Assembly: GCA_947488305.1 (NCBI GenBank)
Contig: CANKZM010000003.1
Coordinates: 124,001 to 188,000 of the forward strand
DNA: 64,000 nt
DNA from: an uncultured Roseobacter sp.
Lineage (GTDB): Bacteria > Pseudomonadota > Alphaproteobacteria > Rhodobacterales > Rhodobacteraceae
Direction: 5' to 3'
The notes under the pieces were generated by a model. The model was not told the DNA's origin, made no database searches, and worked only from the letters and a program-made list of their open reading frames with translations. The translations under genes were made by a program, and so were the position numbers. How positions within the stretch are numbered: position 1 is the stretch's first letter; every line of letters starts with the position of its first letter. Below, one piece after another: positions 63,809-64,000 of this stretch.

Positions 63809-64000
63809 TCACGCGCTCCAAAGCAGCCACGCCCAGATCATGGCGACATAGGTGAACTGATGCATGGCTTGGTCAACGCCGGTTGCACGCCAAAAGGCGG
63901 CATCCTCGGGAGTTAATTTCTGGAGCGTTGTATGCCGCCCCTTCCACCAATCGATATGAAAATGGACGATCCATTCAGCGATAACGACCGGGATAATGAA
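63809..64000 (-). CDS. C-terminal 63 residues of a membrane protein (possibly DUF3307)
   Basis: The frame runs open to the window edge and ends at 63809. The peptide contains IAEWIVHFHIDWWKGRH, LTPEDAAFWRATGVDQAMHQFTYVAMIWAWLLW: a His-rich stretch, a D-Q-x-x-H-Q motif and a terminal hydrophobic helix. This resembles DUF3307-type membrane proteins of unknown role. Only the C-terminus is in the window, so the family call is tentative. Confidence 0.6.
   Translation of the reverse strand, partial: FIIPVVIAEWIVHFHIDWWKGRHTTLQKLTPEDAAFWRATGVDQAMHQFTYVAMIWAWLLWSA

Overview
The window looks like chromosomal DNA of an alphaproteobacterium of the Rhodobacterales, most likely a marine roseobacter. The evidence is gene content: a PutA without an N-terminal DNA-binding domain next to an Lrp-type regulator, a TRAP transporter, a carnitine-to-betaine cluster, an MttB-family methyltransferase without pyrrolysine, PleD, DUF3572/DUF983-type proteins, and CtrA-like TTAA-N7-TTAA sites. 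No prophage, insertion sequence, CRISPR array or plasmid gene was seen. Genes are tightly packed with many 4-bp start/stop overlaps. The only RNA gene found is a tRNA-Leu(TAA).

Layout. 1-7.1 kb: argS (cut by the window edge), dgt, an A-type Fe-S carrier, an unusual two-gene unit (a 97-aa peptide with four copies of a TGLFTTSM-type motif plus a 349-aa helical protein) behind a region dense in CtrA- and DnaA-box-like motifs, then exonuclease III, a Gly-rich DUF533 protein and an HNH protein. 7.1-11.9 kb: an RND efflux pair. 12-17.8 kb: an H-NOX-like protein coupled to a diguanylate cyclase, an MttB-like methyltransferase, a HAD phosphatase, DUF3572 and PleD. 17.8-21.1 kb: an ECF sigma factor with two membrane-linked partners, an EF-hand protein, DUF983 and NUDIX. 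21.1-26.2 kb: carnitine catabolism (BKACE, lipoprotein, carnitine dehydrogenase-thioesterase), a DMT exporter and an aldo/keto reductase. 26.4-30.3 kb: YceI, MFS, metG, tRNA-Leu. 30.4-36.2 kb: TPR protein, putR/putA, rhomboid, GFA. 36.2-46.4 kb: suhB, PhyH, dusA, pobA, a TRAP transporter, acs, flavin reductase. 46.4-51.9 kb: tamB and tamA. 52-63.7 kb: a large type I-secreted adhesin, a CHASE2 adenylate cyclase, and HlyD/ABC/TolC secretion genes. The window ends inside a small membrane-protein gene.

Functional themes. Heterotrophic use of compatible solutes and organic acids is well represented (carnitine, proline, 4-hydroxybenzoate, acetate, a TRAP substrate). Second-messenger signalling is also prominent: two diguanylate cyclases with intact GG(D/E)EF and I-sites, and one class III nucleotide cyclase placed between an adhesin and its probable export machinery. 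CtrA-type sites precede both the repeat-peptide unit and the adhesin, so both may belong to a CtrA-linked lifestyle switch. This is inferred from motifs only.

The strongest candidate for something undescribed is the repeat-peptide unit at about 3.0-4.7 kb. The H-NOX-like protein that lacks the proximal heme histidine is the second.
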